From Marinifilum sp. D714 (GTDB lineage Bacteria; Bacteroidota; Bacteroidia; Bacteroidales; Marinifilaceae): a stretch of 64,000 bases of DNA. The stretch lies in assembly GCF_030851345.1 (NCBI RefSeq), contig NZ_JALPNU010000017.1, positions 1 to 64,000 of the forward strand, given 5' to 3'. A program made the position numbers and the translations under genes. Positions 18,444 to 27,993 of the stretch are shown here, piece after piece. Position 1 is the stretch's first letter; every line of letters starts with the position of its first letter. A model generated the notes under the pieces. It saw only the letters and a program-made list of their open reading frames with translations, was not told where the DNA came from and did not search any database.

Positions 18444-19067
18444 ATGAATTTTTTAGCGCATTTGTATTTATCTGGTGATTCCGAAAAGGTGAGAGTTGGC
18501 AACTTTATTGGAGACTATGTCAAGGGAAAGAAGTACGAGAAGTATCACCCGGATATCCAAAAAGGAATTATTTTACACAGAAATATTGATCATTTCACAG
18601 ACAAACATCCTTTGGTACTTGATAGCTCGAAAAAGTTAAAGGAAGGCTATGGAAGGTATTCTGGAGTGGTTGTTGACCTTATTTTTGATCATTTCCTAGC
18701 CAAATATTGGCAGAATTATCACATATTACCCATTAAAGACTTTGTGACAAATTCTCATGAAACTTTAGTTAAAAACTACCTATCACTACCCAATAAAGTT
18801 AAAATGTTTCTGCCTTTCTTAATTCAAAGTAGGCGATTAGAAAGTTATGCAAATATGAATGGTTTGCAAACAGCTCTCGATATCATGGCCAAAAGAACCA
18901 GTTTACCTGATAAATCAACTTATGCAATTAAATCATTGGAAGACAACTACCCCGATTTTGAAAATGAATTCAAACTATTTATGCAAGACATATTAATATA
19001 TGTACGAAATGAACACAATATTAACGTAGTAACTCCAAACGGTTGGCATCCAAACGAAGGAAAATAA
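18444..19067 (+). CDS. acpH: Acyl-carrier-protein phosphodiesterase-like protein
   Basis: The 207-residue product matches the AcpH (DUF479) family, which removes phosphopantetheine from holo-ACP. It has NFLAHLYLS at the N-terminus, GNFIGDYVKG, HRNIDHFTDKHP and IFDHFLAKYW, which supply the His/Asp metal ligands of this HD-like fold. I chose the ATG at 18444; the frame opens five codons earlier at a codon that would lie inside the promoter. Its last 47 bases overlap the 3' end of rodA on the opposite strand. Confidence 0.85.
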   Translation: MNFLAHLYLSGDSEKVRVGNFIGDYVKGKKYEKYHPDIQKGIILHRNIDHFTDKHPLVLDSSKKLKEGYGRYSGVVVDLIFDHFLAKYWQNYHILPIKDFVTNSHETLVKNYLSLPNKVKMFLPFLIQSRRLESYANMNGLQTALDIMAKRTSLPDKSTYAIKSLEDNYPDFENEFKLFMQDILIYVRNEHNINVVTPNGWHPNEGK

Positions 19068-20445
19068 ACAGCAAAATAGTAAAAGACCAAAGCGATGATC
19101 CCCCATAGCTAAAAAAAGGTAAAGGAATACCAATTACAGGCGCTAAACCAATTGTCATTCCAACATTAATAGCCAAGTGAAAAAATAAAATACAGGCTAC
19201 TCCATATCCGTAAACACGACTAAATGGTGATCGTTGACGTTCGGCTAAAAATAACAATCGCAATATCAGGGTAAGTAATAAAATCAACACAAAACTTGAG
19301 CCTACAAATCCCCATTCTTCACCAACAGTACAGAAAATAAAATCGGTACTTTGTTCAGGAACGAATTTAAATTTGGTTTGTGTACCATTTAAAAATCCTT
19401 TGCCTGAAAAACCTCCTGATCCAATAGCAATTTTAGATTGAGCTACATTGTAACCCGATCCATAAGGATTTGATTCAATTCCCAAAAGCTCATTAATTCT
19501 GGTTCTCTGGTGCACCTCTAAGATGTTTTCAAAGATATATCCAACCGAAAAAGTATAGAAGATACTACCAAAAACAATGAGTATGGTCCAAGCAACGTTT
19601 TTTAACTTGTTTTTATAGGTATGCACCCAAAAAGGAATAGCACTTAACCCCAAAGAAATAATTAAAATAAGATAATTGGAAATTTCTACTTTCACTCCTT
19701 TAGCAATTAACCAAACCAAAGCAAATCCTAATCCTAACAATAAAATTGCCTTCACAAAAGAGAGCCATTTTAATCCATATACTTTGGCAACAATAAGGCT
19801 CGTGCAAACTATTATTAAAAGGACTGTAAACTTAGACCACAATAGGGTAAACACAAATAATAAGGCGGCAATAAATGCTAGAAACAATACAACTCCAGAT
19901 AATCCTTCTCTATACAAAACCAACAAGAAAACCGAATATACCAATGCAGATCCTGCATCTCCTTGCAATACAATTAATGCCATTGGTGTAAATAAAATCA
20001 CAGCAGAAATAAAGAGTGATTTTATTTTGTGAATTTTAAAGTTATACTGCGTAATGTACCTTGAAATGGCCAAACAAGTAGCGAATTTTGCAAACTCAGC
20101 TGGCTGAAAACGAATTGCCCCCAATTCAATCCAGGATTTTGCACCTTTAATATCCCGTCCTAGCAACAAAACTGCCACCAAAAGTATCAACATAAAGATG
20201 TATGTTGGATATGCAAAAGCCGAGTAAAATTTACTCTCAACAATGAGAATCACAATTGCCAATACCGCAGCAGCTCCAATCCACATTAATTGCTTCCCGT
20301 ACCTTTGGCTGATATCAAAAATACTTTGGTGTTCTTCGTTATATACGGCTGCGTAAATATTAATCCATCCCAAAAAAACAAGCAAAGCATACAACAAAAT
20401 TGTCCACCAATCTAAATTCTTTATTAAGCTTACTCTTCTGGTCAT
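19021..20445 (-). CDS. rodA: Peptidoglycan glycosyltransferase RodA
   Basis: SEDS-family polymerase of the elongasome (474 residues). The catalytic Asp is D368 in EQSTDFIF, equivalent to E. coli D262, and W105 in KSWIELG is the conserved tryptophan. YNVAQSKIAIGSGG and the C-terminal GIPLPFFSYGGSS are also present. It is about 100 residues longer than E. coli RodA; the surplus forms extra hydrophobic segments between about 180 and 310, which I believe is common in Bacteroidetes. It works with the class B PBP encoded just upstream. Its 3' end overlaps acpH by 47 bases in the convergent orientation. Confidence 0.95.
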   Translation of the reverse strand: MTRRVSLIKNLDWWTILLYALLVFLGWINIYAAVYNEEHQSIFDISQRYGKQLMWIGAAAVLAIVILIVESKFYSAFAYPTYIFMLILLVAVLLLGRDIKGAKSWIELGAIRFQPAEFAKFATCLAISRYITQYNFKIHKIKSLFISAVILFTPMALIVLQGDAGSALVYSVFLLVLYREGLSGVVLFLAFIAALLFVFTLLWSKFTVLLIIVCTSLIVAKVYGLKWLSFVKAILLLGLGFALVWLIAKGVKVEISNYLILIISLGLSAIPFWVHTYKNKLKNVAWTILIVFGSIFYTFSVGYIFENILEVHQRTRINELLGIESNPYGSGYNVAQSKIAIGSGGFSGKGFLNGTQTKFKFVPEQSTDFIFCTVGEEWGFVGSSFVLILLLTLILRLLFLAERQRSPFSRVYGYGVACILFFHLAINVGMTIGLAPVIGIPLPFFSYGGSSLWSFTILLFIFLRLDANRLELLR

Positions 20446-20478
20446 ATTTATTTTTTGTGATTTGTCTATTATTAATTT

Positions 20479-22320
20479 CTACTCTTTTTCTGATTGGTTA
20501 ATCAAATCAGCTTCAATCATTCTTTTTTCAATCCACTTTTTACTGTCTGAAATTTCTCCTCGTATGTATTTTTCAATCATCAAACCAGCAATTGGTGCTC
20601 CATATCTTGAACCCCACACTCCATTTTCTACATAAACCAAAATGGCAATTTTGGGATTTTCACGTGGTGCAAAGGCAACGAATACTGAATGATCATCACC
20701 GTGAGGATTTTGAACGGTTCCAGTTTTACCACATACACGAAGACCTGGTATGGCTGCTAAACCTCCTGTATTACCTTCTCCTCCAGTCACAACCATTTCC
20801 ATTCCATCAACTACTGAAGGGAAATAGGAAGGATCAATACTAGTTTCATGTTTAGCAATAAATTTTTTATCAATACTCTTTTCTTTTCCTATCGATTTTA
20901 TAATATGAGGAGTATAATAATGGCCTCGATTGGCAATTGCAGCGCACATATTTGCCATTTGCATAGGTGTAATCAGTAATTCACCTTGACCAATTGATAA
21001 CGAAATTACATTAAGTGCTTTAAGGTTTTTTCTACGATAAACTTTTAAATAATAATCAAGACTAGGAATACTTCCTTTTAACTCATGTGGAAGATCAGTA
21101 CCTAGATTTTGACCTAAACCAAAAGACATTACATGATTTCGCCATACATCATAACCATTATTAACAGAACCAAATTTTGGAGATTCTACAATATATCTGA
21201 AAGTATTTGCATAATAAGCATTACAGGAGTGCATAATGGATTGTCTCATATCCACTGGCGAAACATGATGATGACATCCCATTTTACGATTTCCATAGTA
21301 ATATCCTCCATGACATTCAAATCGAGTAAATGGACTTATTACTTTCTCATGCAGACCAATCAATGCATTAATCATTTTAAAAATTGATCCTGGCGGATAT
21401 TGTGCCATCAAGGCGCGATCGAAAAGAGGGTTCAGGCTATCATTTTGCACCAATGCTTTATAATTAGCACCCATTCCTCTACCAACCAACATCTCCGGAT
21501 CGTAACCTGGACTAGATATTTTGGCTAAAATTTCCCCAGTTGAAGGTTCCAAAGCTACTATACCTCCCTTTTTGTTTTGCATTAGGAGTTCACCATATTC
21601 CTGCAATTCAATATCCAGAGTAGATACCAAATCTTTTCCTGACACTGGTTGCTTGTCAAATTTCCCATCTCGGTAAGAACCTTTTATCCTGTTGTAAACA
21701 TCTACCCAATAGATCTTTTTGCCTTTTTCACCTCGTAATTCCTTCTCATAGGTCAATTCTATTCCACTTTTCCCAATATAGTCTCCTTGACTGTAGTACG
21801 GATCTGCCTTTATTTCCTTATTATTAACCTCATTAAGATATCCCAAGGCGTGTGCCGCACTTTGTCGAGGATATTTGCGCAGTGTACGTGGTTGAACAAA
21901 GAATCCTGGGAATTTATAAAGTTTCTCTTGCAATACGGCATACTTCTCTGAAGAAAGCTGCTTTAAAAAAACAGATGCTCTCCTGGATGAGTAATTTTTA
22001 GCCCTTTCTAGCATTTCAATGGCATCTAATTTTTCTATTCCAAGAAGAGTACAAAAATCAAGTGTATCAAAAACTTTTACTTGTCTGGGAATAACCATAA
22101 CATCATAAACTGCCTGGTTATAAACAAGAAGTTCTCCGTTTCTGTCATAAATTAATCCACGAGCAGGATATTGGGTTACTTGTCGTTGAGAATTGTTTTC
22201 TGCTGATAATTTATAGGAATCATCTACAATTTGCAAATTAAAGAGTTTGATCATAAAAATCAGAACAACCAAAACAAAGATTCCTCCTATTACATATATT
22301 CTATTCGAGAAGTTATTCAT
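20479..22320 (-). CDS. mrdA: Penicillin-binding protein 2 (elongasome transpeptidase)
   Basis: A 613-residue class B PBP with one N-terminal membrane helix (about 8-27), a pedestal domain and a transpeptidase domain. The active-site motifs are all in place: SxxK at S312-K315 (GSIFK), SxN at S365-N367 (HSCNAYY) and KTG at 532-534 (CGKTGTV). It crosslinks the glycan made by RodA during cell elongation. It follows mreD by 16 bases and precedes rodA by 33 bases. Confidence 0.95.
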   Translation of the reverse strand: MNNFSNRIYVIGGIFVLVVLIFMIKLFNLQIVDDSYKLSAENNSQRQVTQYPARGLIYDRNGELLVYNQAVYDVMVIPRQVKVFDTLDFCTLLGIEKLDAIEMLERAKNYSSRRASVFLKQLSSEKYAVLQEKLYKFPGFFVQPRTLRKYPRQSAAHALGYLNEVNNKEIKADPYYSQGDYIGKSGIELTYEKELRGEKGKKIYWVDVYNRIKGSYRDGKFDKQPVSGKDLVSTLDIELQEYGELLMQNKKGGIVALEPSTGEILAKISSPGYDPEMLVGRGMGANYKALVQNDSLNPLFDRALMAQYPPGSIFKMINALIGLHEKVISPFTRFECHGGYYYGNRKMGCHHHVSPVDMRQSIMHSCNAYYANTFRYIVESPKFGSVNNGYDVWRNHVMSFGLGQNLGTDLPHELKGSIPSLDYYLKVYRRKNLKALNVISLSIGQGELLITPMQMANMCAAIANRGHYYTPHIIKSIGKEKSIDKKFIAKHETSIDPSYFPSVVDGMEMVVTGGEGNTGGLAAIPGLRVCGKTGTVQNPHGDDHSVFVAFAPRENPKIAILVYVENGVWGSRYGAPIAGLMIEKYIRGEISDSKKWIEKRMIEADLINQSEKE

Positions 22321-22336
22321 TTGCTATAAGATTGAT

Positions 22337-22840
22337 CTATTTTTTAAACATCAAAAATTGCGAGGTAATTATTAAGGTTAAAGTGAAAAATGCACTAAAA
22401 ATTATACGCATAATGGTTTCACTAAAATTAGCGAATGAAAATGCTTCAACAACGAACAAGAAACTGTGATGAGCTATAATTAAAGTTAATGCATACTTAA
22501 AAAACCAAGCAAAACCAAAATGTGCAATACCAGGATAAGTTCCTACTTCATAACCATCACGAAGCGATAAATAATTCAATACGTAAGGTCGAACATAGGC
22601 CATAAAAACACAGGCTGAAGCATGCATTCCTACTGTTCCACTGAAAACATCAATACTAAACCCCAGAAAAAATGAAAGTGTCAATAGCAACCAATTGGGT
22701 ATTTCGAATGGCAACAACAAGATAAATAGAATATACATGTATGGATTCACAAATCCACTTACCTGTATGTTGTTTAAAATTGCAACCTGAATTAATACAA
22801 GAACAACAAATCGGATGATATTTTTTAATATGATGTTCAT
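22337..22840 (-). CDS. mreD: Rod shape-determining protein MreD
   Basis: A 167-residue protein with about five membrane helices, the expected size and position for MreD of the elongasome. Sequence conservation in the family is low, so the assignment leans on position between mreC and mrdA. Its start codon overlaps the mreC stop by four bases (ATGA), a translational-coupling junction. Confidence 0.88.
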   Translation of the reverse strand: MNIILKNIIRFVVLVLIQVAILNNIQVSGFVNPYMYILFILLLPFEIPNWLLLTLSFFLGFSIDVFSGTVGMHASACVFMAYVRPYVLNYLSLRDGYEVGTYPGIAHFGFAWFFKYALTLIIAHHSFLFVVEAFSFANFSETIMRIIFSAFFTLTLIITSQFLMFKK

Positions 22841-23664
22841 TCCGCTGCTTCCTCCTCTAATTTTAATCGCTCCTCTTTCATTAAATCACCAACAACTTTT
22901 ACGTATGACAAACTTTTAAAATCATTTGAAAGTAAAACTTTGATATTCTGAAAATTACCACCAGAAGAAGTCATAACCTCATCAACCACTCCTAACTGAA
23001 GCCCTTCTGGGAAAATAGCTGAATAGCCACTCGTTACAATGGTATCGCCTTTGGCAATTTTTACATGAAATGGAATATCCTTAAGCATGGCTTTTCGATA
23101 ATCAACGCCATCCCAAATTAGTGATCCATGATAATTATTTCCCTTTAGTTTAGCCGAAATTCTTAGACGATCATTTAAAACAGAAATAACAGAAGCAAAA
23201 TTATCTGAGACACTTTTTACAACACCGACTACACCATTATCGGTAACAACTGCCATTTCACGTTCAATTCCGTGTATTCTACCTTTATTAAGGGTAATGT
23301 AATTCAATTGTTTATTAACAGAGTTGTTGATAATTTTTGCCGTGCGATAAATGTACTGCTGCTTGTAAATTGTATCTAAAAAAACGAAAGAAGAATCGGT
23401 CGTTAATTTATAAGACGAGTGTAAAAGGTTTCGTAACCTTACATTTTCACGATTCAACTCCTCATTGGTTTTGGCTAGGGAAAGGTAGTCAGTAACGGAG
23501 GATACTTTTTCATAGATTCCTCCGCTAATGGCATTACTTGAATTCAGGAATTCTGATTTTTGATAGTTGTTATAATTGACCAACAACAGCAAGCAAAATA
23601 TTTCGAATACAATAAATAAAATCGTAAAATGAAATCGTACGATAAAGTGCAATAGATTCTTCAT
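22837..23664 (-). CDS. mreC: Rod shape-determining protein MreC
   Basis: This protein (275 residues) has a single N-terminal membrane helix (about 11-30), a short coiled coil (about 58-85) and the periplasmic beta-domain with the family pattern VTDNGVVGVVKSVSDNFASV and GDTIVTSGYSAIFPEGLQLGVV. It is the periplasmic scaffold linking MreB filaments to PBP2 and RodA. Confidence 0.94.
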   Translation of the reverse strand: MKNLLHFIVRFHFTILFIVFEIFCLLLLVNYNNYQKSEFLNSSNAISGGIYEKVSSVTDYLSLAKTNEELNRENVRLRNLLHSSYKLTTDSSFVFLDTIYKQQYIYRTAKIINNSVNKQLNYITLNKGRIHGIEREMAVVTDNGVVGVVKSVSDNFASVISVLNDRLRISAKLKGNNYHGSLIWDGVDYRKAMLKDIPFHVKIAKGDTIVTSGYSAIFPEGLQLGVVDEVMTSSGGNFQNIKVLLSNDFKSLSYVKVVGDLMKEERLKLEEEAAE

Positions 23665-23707
23665 TCGAAAATCAATTCCTGAGTATAAAATATGATTTCG
23701 TTCCCGA

Positions 23708-24730
23708 TTATCTTCTCAGGAACGAAAATTTATCTACATTTTTAAGGGCAATTCCAGTTCCACGTGCAACTGCTCTCAATGGATCTTCCGCAATGTGGAA
23801 TGGAATGTTAATCTTATCGGTTAATCTTTTATCAAGACCACGCAACAACGCTCCACCTCCTGCTAAATAGATACCTCTATTTACAATGTCGGCATACAAT
23901 TCTGGTGGCGTTTGCTCTAAAGCACTTAAAATTGCAATTTCAATTTTTGAGATTGATTTCTCTAAACAGTGAGCAATCTCTTGATATGAAACTGGCACTT
24001 CAATTGGCAATGCTGTCATTTGGTTTGGTCCCTGAACACGGAAATCAGCTGGTGGATCTTCGAGCTCCGACAAAGCAGAACCTACATGAATCTTAATTTC
24101 TTCTGCAGTTCTTTCACCAATTTTAATATTGTGCTGATGACGCATGTATTCTTGAATATCTACAGTCAAATCATCACCTGCGATACGAATTGATTTGTTG
24201 GTAACGATACCTCCCAGAGAAATAACTGCAATTTCGGTTGTACCGCCACCTATATCCACTACCATGTTTCCTTCCGGAGCTTCAACATCAATTCCAATAC
24301 CTATAGCAGCCGCCATTGGCTCATAAATCATATAAACATCTCTACCTCCGGCGTGTTCCGATGAATCACGTACCGCACGCATCTCCACCTCGGTACTACC
24401 CGATGGAATACAAATTACAATTCTTAACGAAGGAGGAAACAATCGAGGTTTTTTGTTTATCATTTTGATCATCCCTCGAATCATCTGCTCTGCCGCATTA
24501 AAGTCGGCAATAACACCATCCCTTAATGGACGAATGGTTTTCAGATCTTCGTGTGTTTTACCTTGCATCTGGCGAGCTTTCTCACCAATCGCAACCATTT
24601 TTTCGGTGCGGCGATCGAGAGCTACAATCGAAGGTTCGTCAACAACAATTTTATCATTGCAAATAATAATCGTGTTAGCGGTCCCCAAATCAATAGCAAT
24701 CTCCTGAGTTAAAAATGAAAATAATCCCAT
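23708..24730 (-). CDS. mreB: Rod shape-determining protein MreB (bacterial actin)
   Basis: A 340-residue actin-fold ATPase. Phosphate loops DLGTANT (about 14-20) and DIGGGTTEIAV are present, as is the adenosine motif LAGGGALLRGLD near the C-terminus. It polymerises under the inner membrane and directs lateral wall synthesis. It is the first gene of mreB-mreC-mreD-mrdA-rodA, 80 bases after purH; no exact TAnnTTTG was found in that gap. Confidence 0.97.
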   Translation of the reverse strand: MGLFSFLTQEIAIDLGTANTIIICNDKIVVDEPSIVALDRRTEKMVAIGEKARQMQGKTHEDLKTIRPLRDGVIADFNAAEQMIRGMIKMINKKPRLFPPSLRIVICIPSGSTEVEMRAVRDSSEHAGGRDVYMIYEPMAAAIGIGIDVEAPEGNMVVDIGGGTTEIAVISLGGIVTNKSIRIAGDDLTVDIQEYMRHQHNIKIGERTAEEIKIHVGSALSELEDPPADFRVQGPNQMTALPIEVPVSYQEIAHCLEKSISKIEIAILSALEQTPPELYADIVNRGIYLAGGGALLRGLDKRLTDKINIPFHIAEDPLRAVARGTGIALKNVDKFSFLRR

Positions 24731-24767
24731 ATGGTAGCTATATCTCTGTTATCTTATTTTAGTTGCA

Positions 24768-24798
24768 TTTGGATACAGAAATAAATTCTGTATCCAAA
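24768..24798 (-). terminator. 13-bp hairpin between purH and mreB
   Basis: TTTGGATACAGAA (24768-24780) and TTCTGTATCCAAA (24786-24798) form a perfect stem with a 5-base loop, 12 bases beyond the purH stop. No T-run follows on the minus strand, so it may attenuate rather than end transcription into mreB. Confidence 0.6.
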
Positions 24799-24810
24799 AT
24801 CGCAATTATC

Positions 24811-26343
24811 TTAGTGTTTAAAATGTCTCATTCCTGTAAACACCATAGCAATACCGAATTCGTCAGCTGCTTTAATTGAATCTTCATCCCTTATCGATCC
24901 ACCTGGCTGAATAATTGCAGTAACTCCTGCTTTATGAGCTGCTTCAACACAATCCGAGAATGGGAAAAAAGCATCTGAAGCCATAACGCTTCCATGAATT
25001 CTTTCTGCTCCCTGGCGAATTGCATTTTCCAAAGCCCAAATGCGACTAACCTGTCCTGGTCCAACACCAGTAGTGGTTTTGTCTTTTGCTAAGGCGATAC
25101 CATTCGATTTTGCATGCTTCACTGTCTTCCATGCAAACATCAAATCTTCCATCTCTTTTTCTGATGGTTGTCTTTTGGTAACTACTTTTAATTCTTCTCC
25201 AATCAATTTATGATCCTGATCCTGAATCAACAATCCACCCAATACAGTTCTGCCTTTCATAGCAGTATAATCCGATTTTAGGATTTCAGGCAATTCCAAA
25301 AGTCTCAAATTTTTCTTCTTGGTAAGCACCTCAAGAGCTTCCTTGCTAAATGAAGGAGCAACAATTACTTCCAAGAAAATTCCGCTCATGATTTCAGCTG
25401 TAGCCTTGTCAATTTCGCGGTTTGCTGCAACAATTCCACCAAAAATAGAAACCGGATCGGCATCATAAGCTTTCTGGAATGCTTCAGCAATAGTTTCTGC
25501 ACTACCAATTCCACATGGATTAGCGTGCTTGGCCGCAACAATGGTTGGCTCTTCAAACTCTTTTAGTGTTTCCAAAGCACCATCGGTATCACCAATATTG
25601 TTGTACGATAATTCCTTACCGTGAATTTTATTTGCCGCAGTTAATGTTCCCTCTGTTTCCTGGATCTGGGTATAAAAGGCAGCATTTTGATGCGGGTTTT
25701 CTCCGTAACGAAGATCTTGCTTCTTTTCGTATGTAAGAGTTAAAGTTTTTGGTGATTTTACATTCAATTTTTTATTGAAGTAACCAGAGATCAAAGCATC
25801 GTAATGTGCTGTATGCTCAAAAACTTTAGCTGCTAAATATTCTTTTGTTTCTTTACTTGTTTCTCCTGATTCCTTTAATTCTTCAATTACTTTTGAATAA
25901 TCTTCCGGATCGGTAATTACAGAAACGAAATTATAATTTTTAGCTGCAGCTCTTAACATGGTTGGTCCACCTATGTCGATATTTTCAACAATATCTTCAT
26001 GAGTTGAATCAGGATTCAAAACTGTTTGTTTGAACGGATAAAGGTTACAAACAACAATATCGATTGGATCGATCCCCAACTCAACCATTTGCTTTTGGTG
26101 TATTTCATTGTCACGAATTGCAAGAATACCACCTTCAACATGTGGATGAATGGTTTTTAAACGACCATCGAAACACTCAGGAAATTTAGTCAAATCAGAC
26201 ACATCCATTACAGGAATTCCCTCTGCTTTAAACTTTGCAGATGTTCCACCTGTTGAAATAATTTCCCAACCCATTTCGGTTAGTTCCTTAGCAAACTCAA
26301 CAACATTTGTTTTATCAAAAACACTGATAAGAGCTCTCTTCAT
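24811..26343 (-). CDS. purH: Bifunctional AICAR transformylase/IMP cyclohydrolase
   Basis: PurH (510 residues) catalyses the last two steps of purine synthesis. The N-terminal IMPCH domain starts LISVFDKTNVVEFAKEL with STGGTSAKF and FDGRLKTIHPH. The AICARFT domain has the catalytic KHANPCGIGSA and near the end DAFFPFSDCVEAAHKAGVTA followed by IIQPGGSIRDEDSI. Length and domain order are normal. Expression appears to start from a promoter about 130 bases upstream. Confidence 0.96.
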   Translation of the reverse strand: MKRALISVFDKTNVVEFAKELTEMGWEIISTGGTSAKFKAEGIPVMDVSDLTKFPECFDGRLKTIHPHVEGGILAIRDNEIHQKQMVELGIDPIDIVVCNLYPFKQTVLNPDSTHEDIVENIDIGGPTMLRAAAKNYNFVSVITDPEDYSKVIEELKESGETSKETKEYLAAKVFEHTAHYDALISGYFNKKLNVKSPKTLTLTYEKKQDLRYGENPHQNAAFYTQIQETEGTLTAANKIHGKELSYNNIGDTDGALETLKEFEEPTIVAAKHANPCGIGSAETIAEAFQKAYDADPVSIFGGIVAANREIDKATAEIMSGIFLEVIVAPSFSKEALEVLTKKKNLRLLELPEILKSDYTAMKGRTVLGGLLIQDQDHKLIGEELKVVTKRQPSEKEMEDLMFAWKTVKHAKSNGIALAKDKTTTGVGPGQVSRIWALENAIRQGAERIHGSVMASDAFFPFSDCVEAAHKAGVTAIIQPGGSIRDEDSIKAADEFGIAMVFTGMRHFKH

Positions 26344-26471
26344 AATTCTTTTTTTTGGAGGTATTTTATAAAATGGTATAAATTAATTTTCCTTTCGAAA
26401 AACTATTTCGGCTGATGGATTTTGCAAATCATTCATATACAATAATTTACAAGACCCCTTAAAACCTCATG

Positions 26472-26479
26472 CAAAGTTA
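26472..26479 (-). promoter_or_regulatory. Candidate promoter of purH
   Basis: Minus strand TAACTTTG, exact TAnnTTTG match, giving a leader of about 120 bases before purH. I found no recognisable riboswitch fold in the leader. Confidence 0.5.
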
Positions 26480-26610
26480 AGAAAAACCTAAAAAAATCCA
26501 CTTTAAGAAAAGAATTTTTATTTGTCTTTTTTATTCCATCATAATAAATTAAGACTGGTTATAATAAAACTAATGGTCGTATTAATGAAAATAAATCTCG
26601 CCTCTTAAAA

Positions 26611-27969
26611 TCACAATAAATTAAAGAAGTAAACACTTATCCCAAAATAAATGAAAATACCTACAATATCATTTAGGGTGGTAATAAATGGACCTGTTGC
26701 CAATGCAGGGTCAATTTTGGCTTTATTCAACATCAAAGGAATTAAAGTACCAGCAATAGCAGCGAAAATTATTACTGAGAACAATGCAACAGAAACTGCA
26801 ATTGTCAGAGTAAACTCACCAGAATAAAAGTAATTACACACAAACAACAATGCAGAACAGGTTAAACCATTAATTACAGCTCCACCCAATTCTCTCATAA
26901 TTCGGCTAAAAACACTTTCGAAACCAAGTGAATTGTTGGCAATACCTTGCACTATAATTGCCGATGACTGTACTCCAACATTACCTGCCATCGCGGTAAT
27001 TAATGGAATAAAGATTGCCATAGCCGGAATCTGACCAATGGCATCCTCGTACTTATGAATAACCATTGCAGCAAAAATACCTCCAATCAAACCAATAACA
27101 AGCCAAGGCAAACGAGCTCTTGTCTGCAACCAAATGGAGTCACTAGCTTCAACATCTTCAGCCAAACCAGATGCCATTTGGTAATCCTTCTCAGCCTCAT
27201 CACGGATTACATCCACAACATCATCAATGGTAATTCGTCCCATCAAACGTCCAATGCTATCTACTACCGGAATGGCAACCAAATCATATTTTTCCATGAT
27301 GTGTGCTACTTCCTCATCTTCTTCATCGGTATGTACCGACATTACATCAGGTTGGTAAATGTTTATGATTTTTGCTGAAGTTGGACTCAAAATCATCTTT
27401 TTTAAGGACAATGTTCCTTTTAAAATTCCATCATCATCAACAACATACACATAGTAAATTTCATCAATATCCTCCGCCTGGCGACTTAATTCTCGCAAAC
27501 AAGTAAGAACGGTCCAGTTTTCATTTACAATGACCAGCTCTTTTGCCATCAAACCACCGGCAGTATCTTCGTCGTAATGCAAAAGATCTACAATATCTCC
27601 GGCCTGTTCAATATCCTCAATATGCGAAAGAATCTCTTCTTGTTTTTCATCTGATAAACCACCGATAACATCAGCAGCATCATCGGAGTCCATCTTGTCG
27701 ATAAACTTCTTAGCAACGACTTCTGCTGGAAGTGCTTTTACAAAGCGATCTCTATCGTCTTCTTCTAATTCTGCCAACACATCTGCGGCAGTATCTCCGT
27801 CAAGTAATAGGTATAGGAATTTTGCCTCATCAATACTTAATTCATCGTAGATTTCGGCAATATCTGCTGGATGCAATTCTTCCATTAAACCAATTGCCTC
27901 AGCTTCATTCTTTTCTTCGATTACTCTTTTAATTTCATCGATATATTCGCGAGTCAATTCAAATTGCAT
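26611..27969 (-). CDS. mgtE: Magnesium transporter MgtE
   Basis: A 452-residue protein with the MgtE N-terminal domain (about 1-130, acidic helices with ELHPADIAEI and LDGDTAADVLAEL), two CBS domains (about 135-260) and a C-terminal membrane part of five helices with the pore sequence AGNVGVQSSAIIVQGIA. The cytosolic domains sense Mg2+ and gate the channel. It lies 24 bases after rsmA and is probably cotranscribed with it. Confidence 0.95.
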   Translation of the reverse strand: MQFELTREYIDEIKRVIEEKNEAEAIGLMEELHPADIAEIYDELSIDEAKFLYLLLDGDTAADVLAELEEDDRDRFVKALPAEVVAKKFIDKMDSDDAADVIGGLSDEKQEEILSHIEDIEQAGDIVDLLHYDEDTAGGLMAKELVIVNENWTVLTCLRELSRQAEDIDEIYYVYVVDDDGILKGTLSLKKMILSPTSAKIINIYQPDVMSVHTDEEDEEVAHIMEKYDLVAIPVVDSIGRLMGRITIDDVVDVIRDEAEKDYQMASGLAEDVEASDSIWLQTRARLPWLVIGLIGGIFAAMVIHKYEDAIGQIPAMAIFIPLITAMAGNVGVQSSAIIVQGIANNSLGFESVFSRIMRELGGAVINGLTCSALLFVCNYFYSGEFTLTIAVSVALFSVIIFAAIAGTLIPLMLNKAKIDPALATGPFITTLNDIVGIFIYFGISVYFFNLL

Positions 27970-27993
27970 AACAATAAATTTTAGGTGTAATTT

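Noticed and set aside
19021-20445. Loss of catalytic Asp in RodA
   Set aside because: The Asp pair in E. coli LLDPESDP is replaced here (LLGIESNP), but the catalytic Asp262 lies in the later TDFIF motif, which is intact.
26344-26471. Purine riboswitch in the purH leader
   Set aside because: No purine-riboswitch junction sequences or paired loops can be recognised; the leader is AT-rich without a stable fold.
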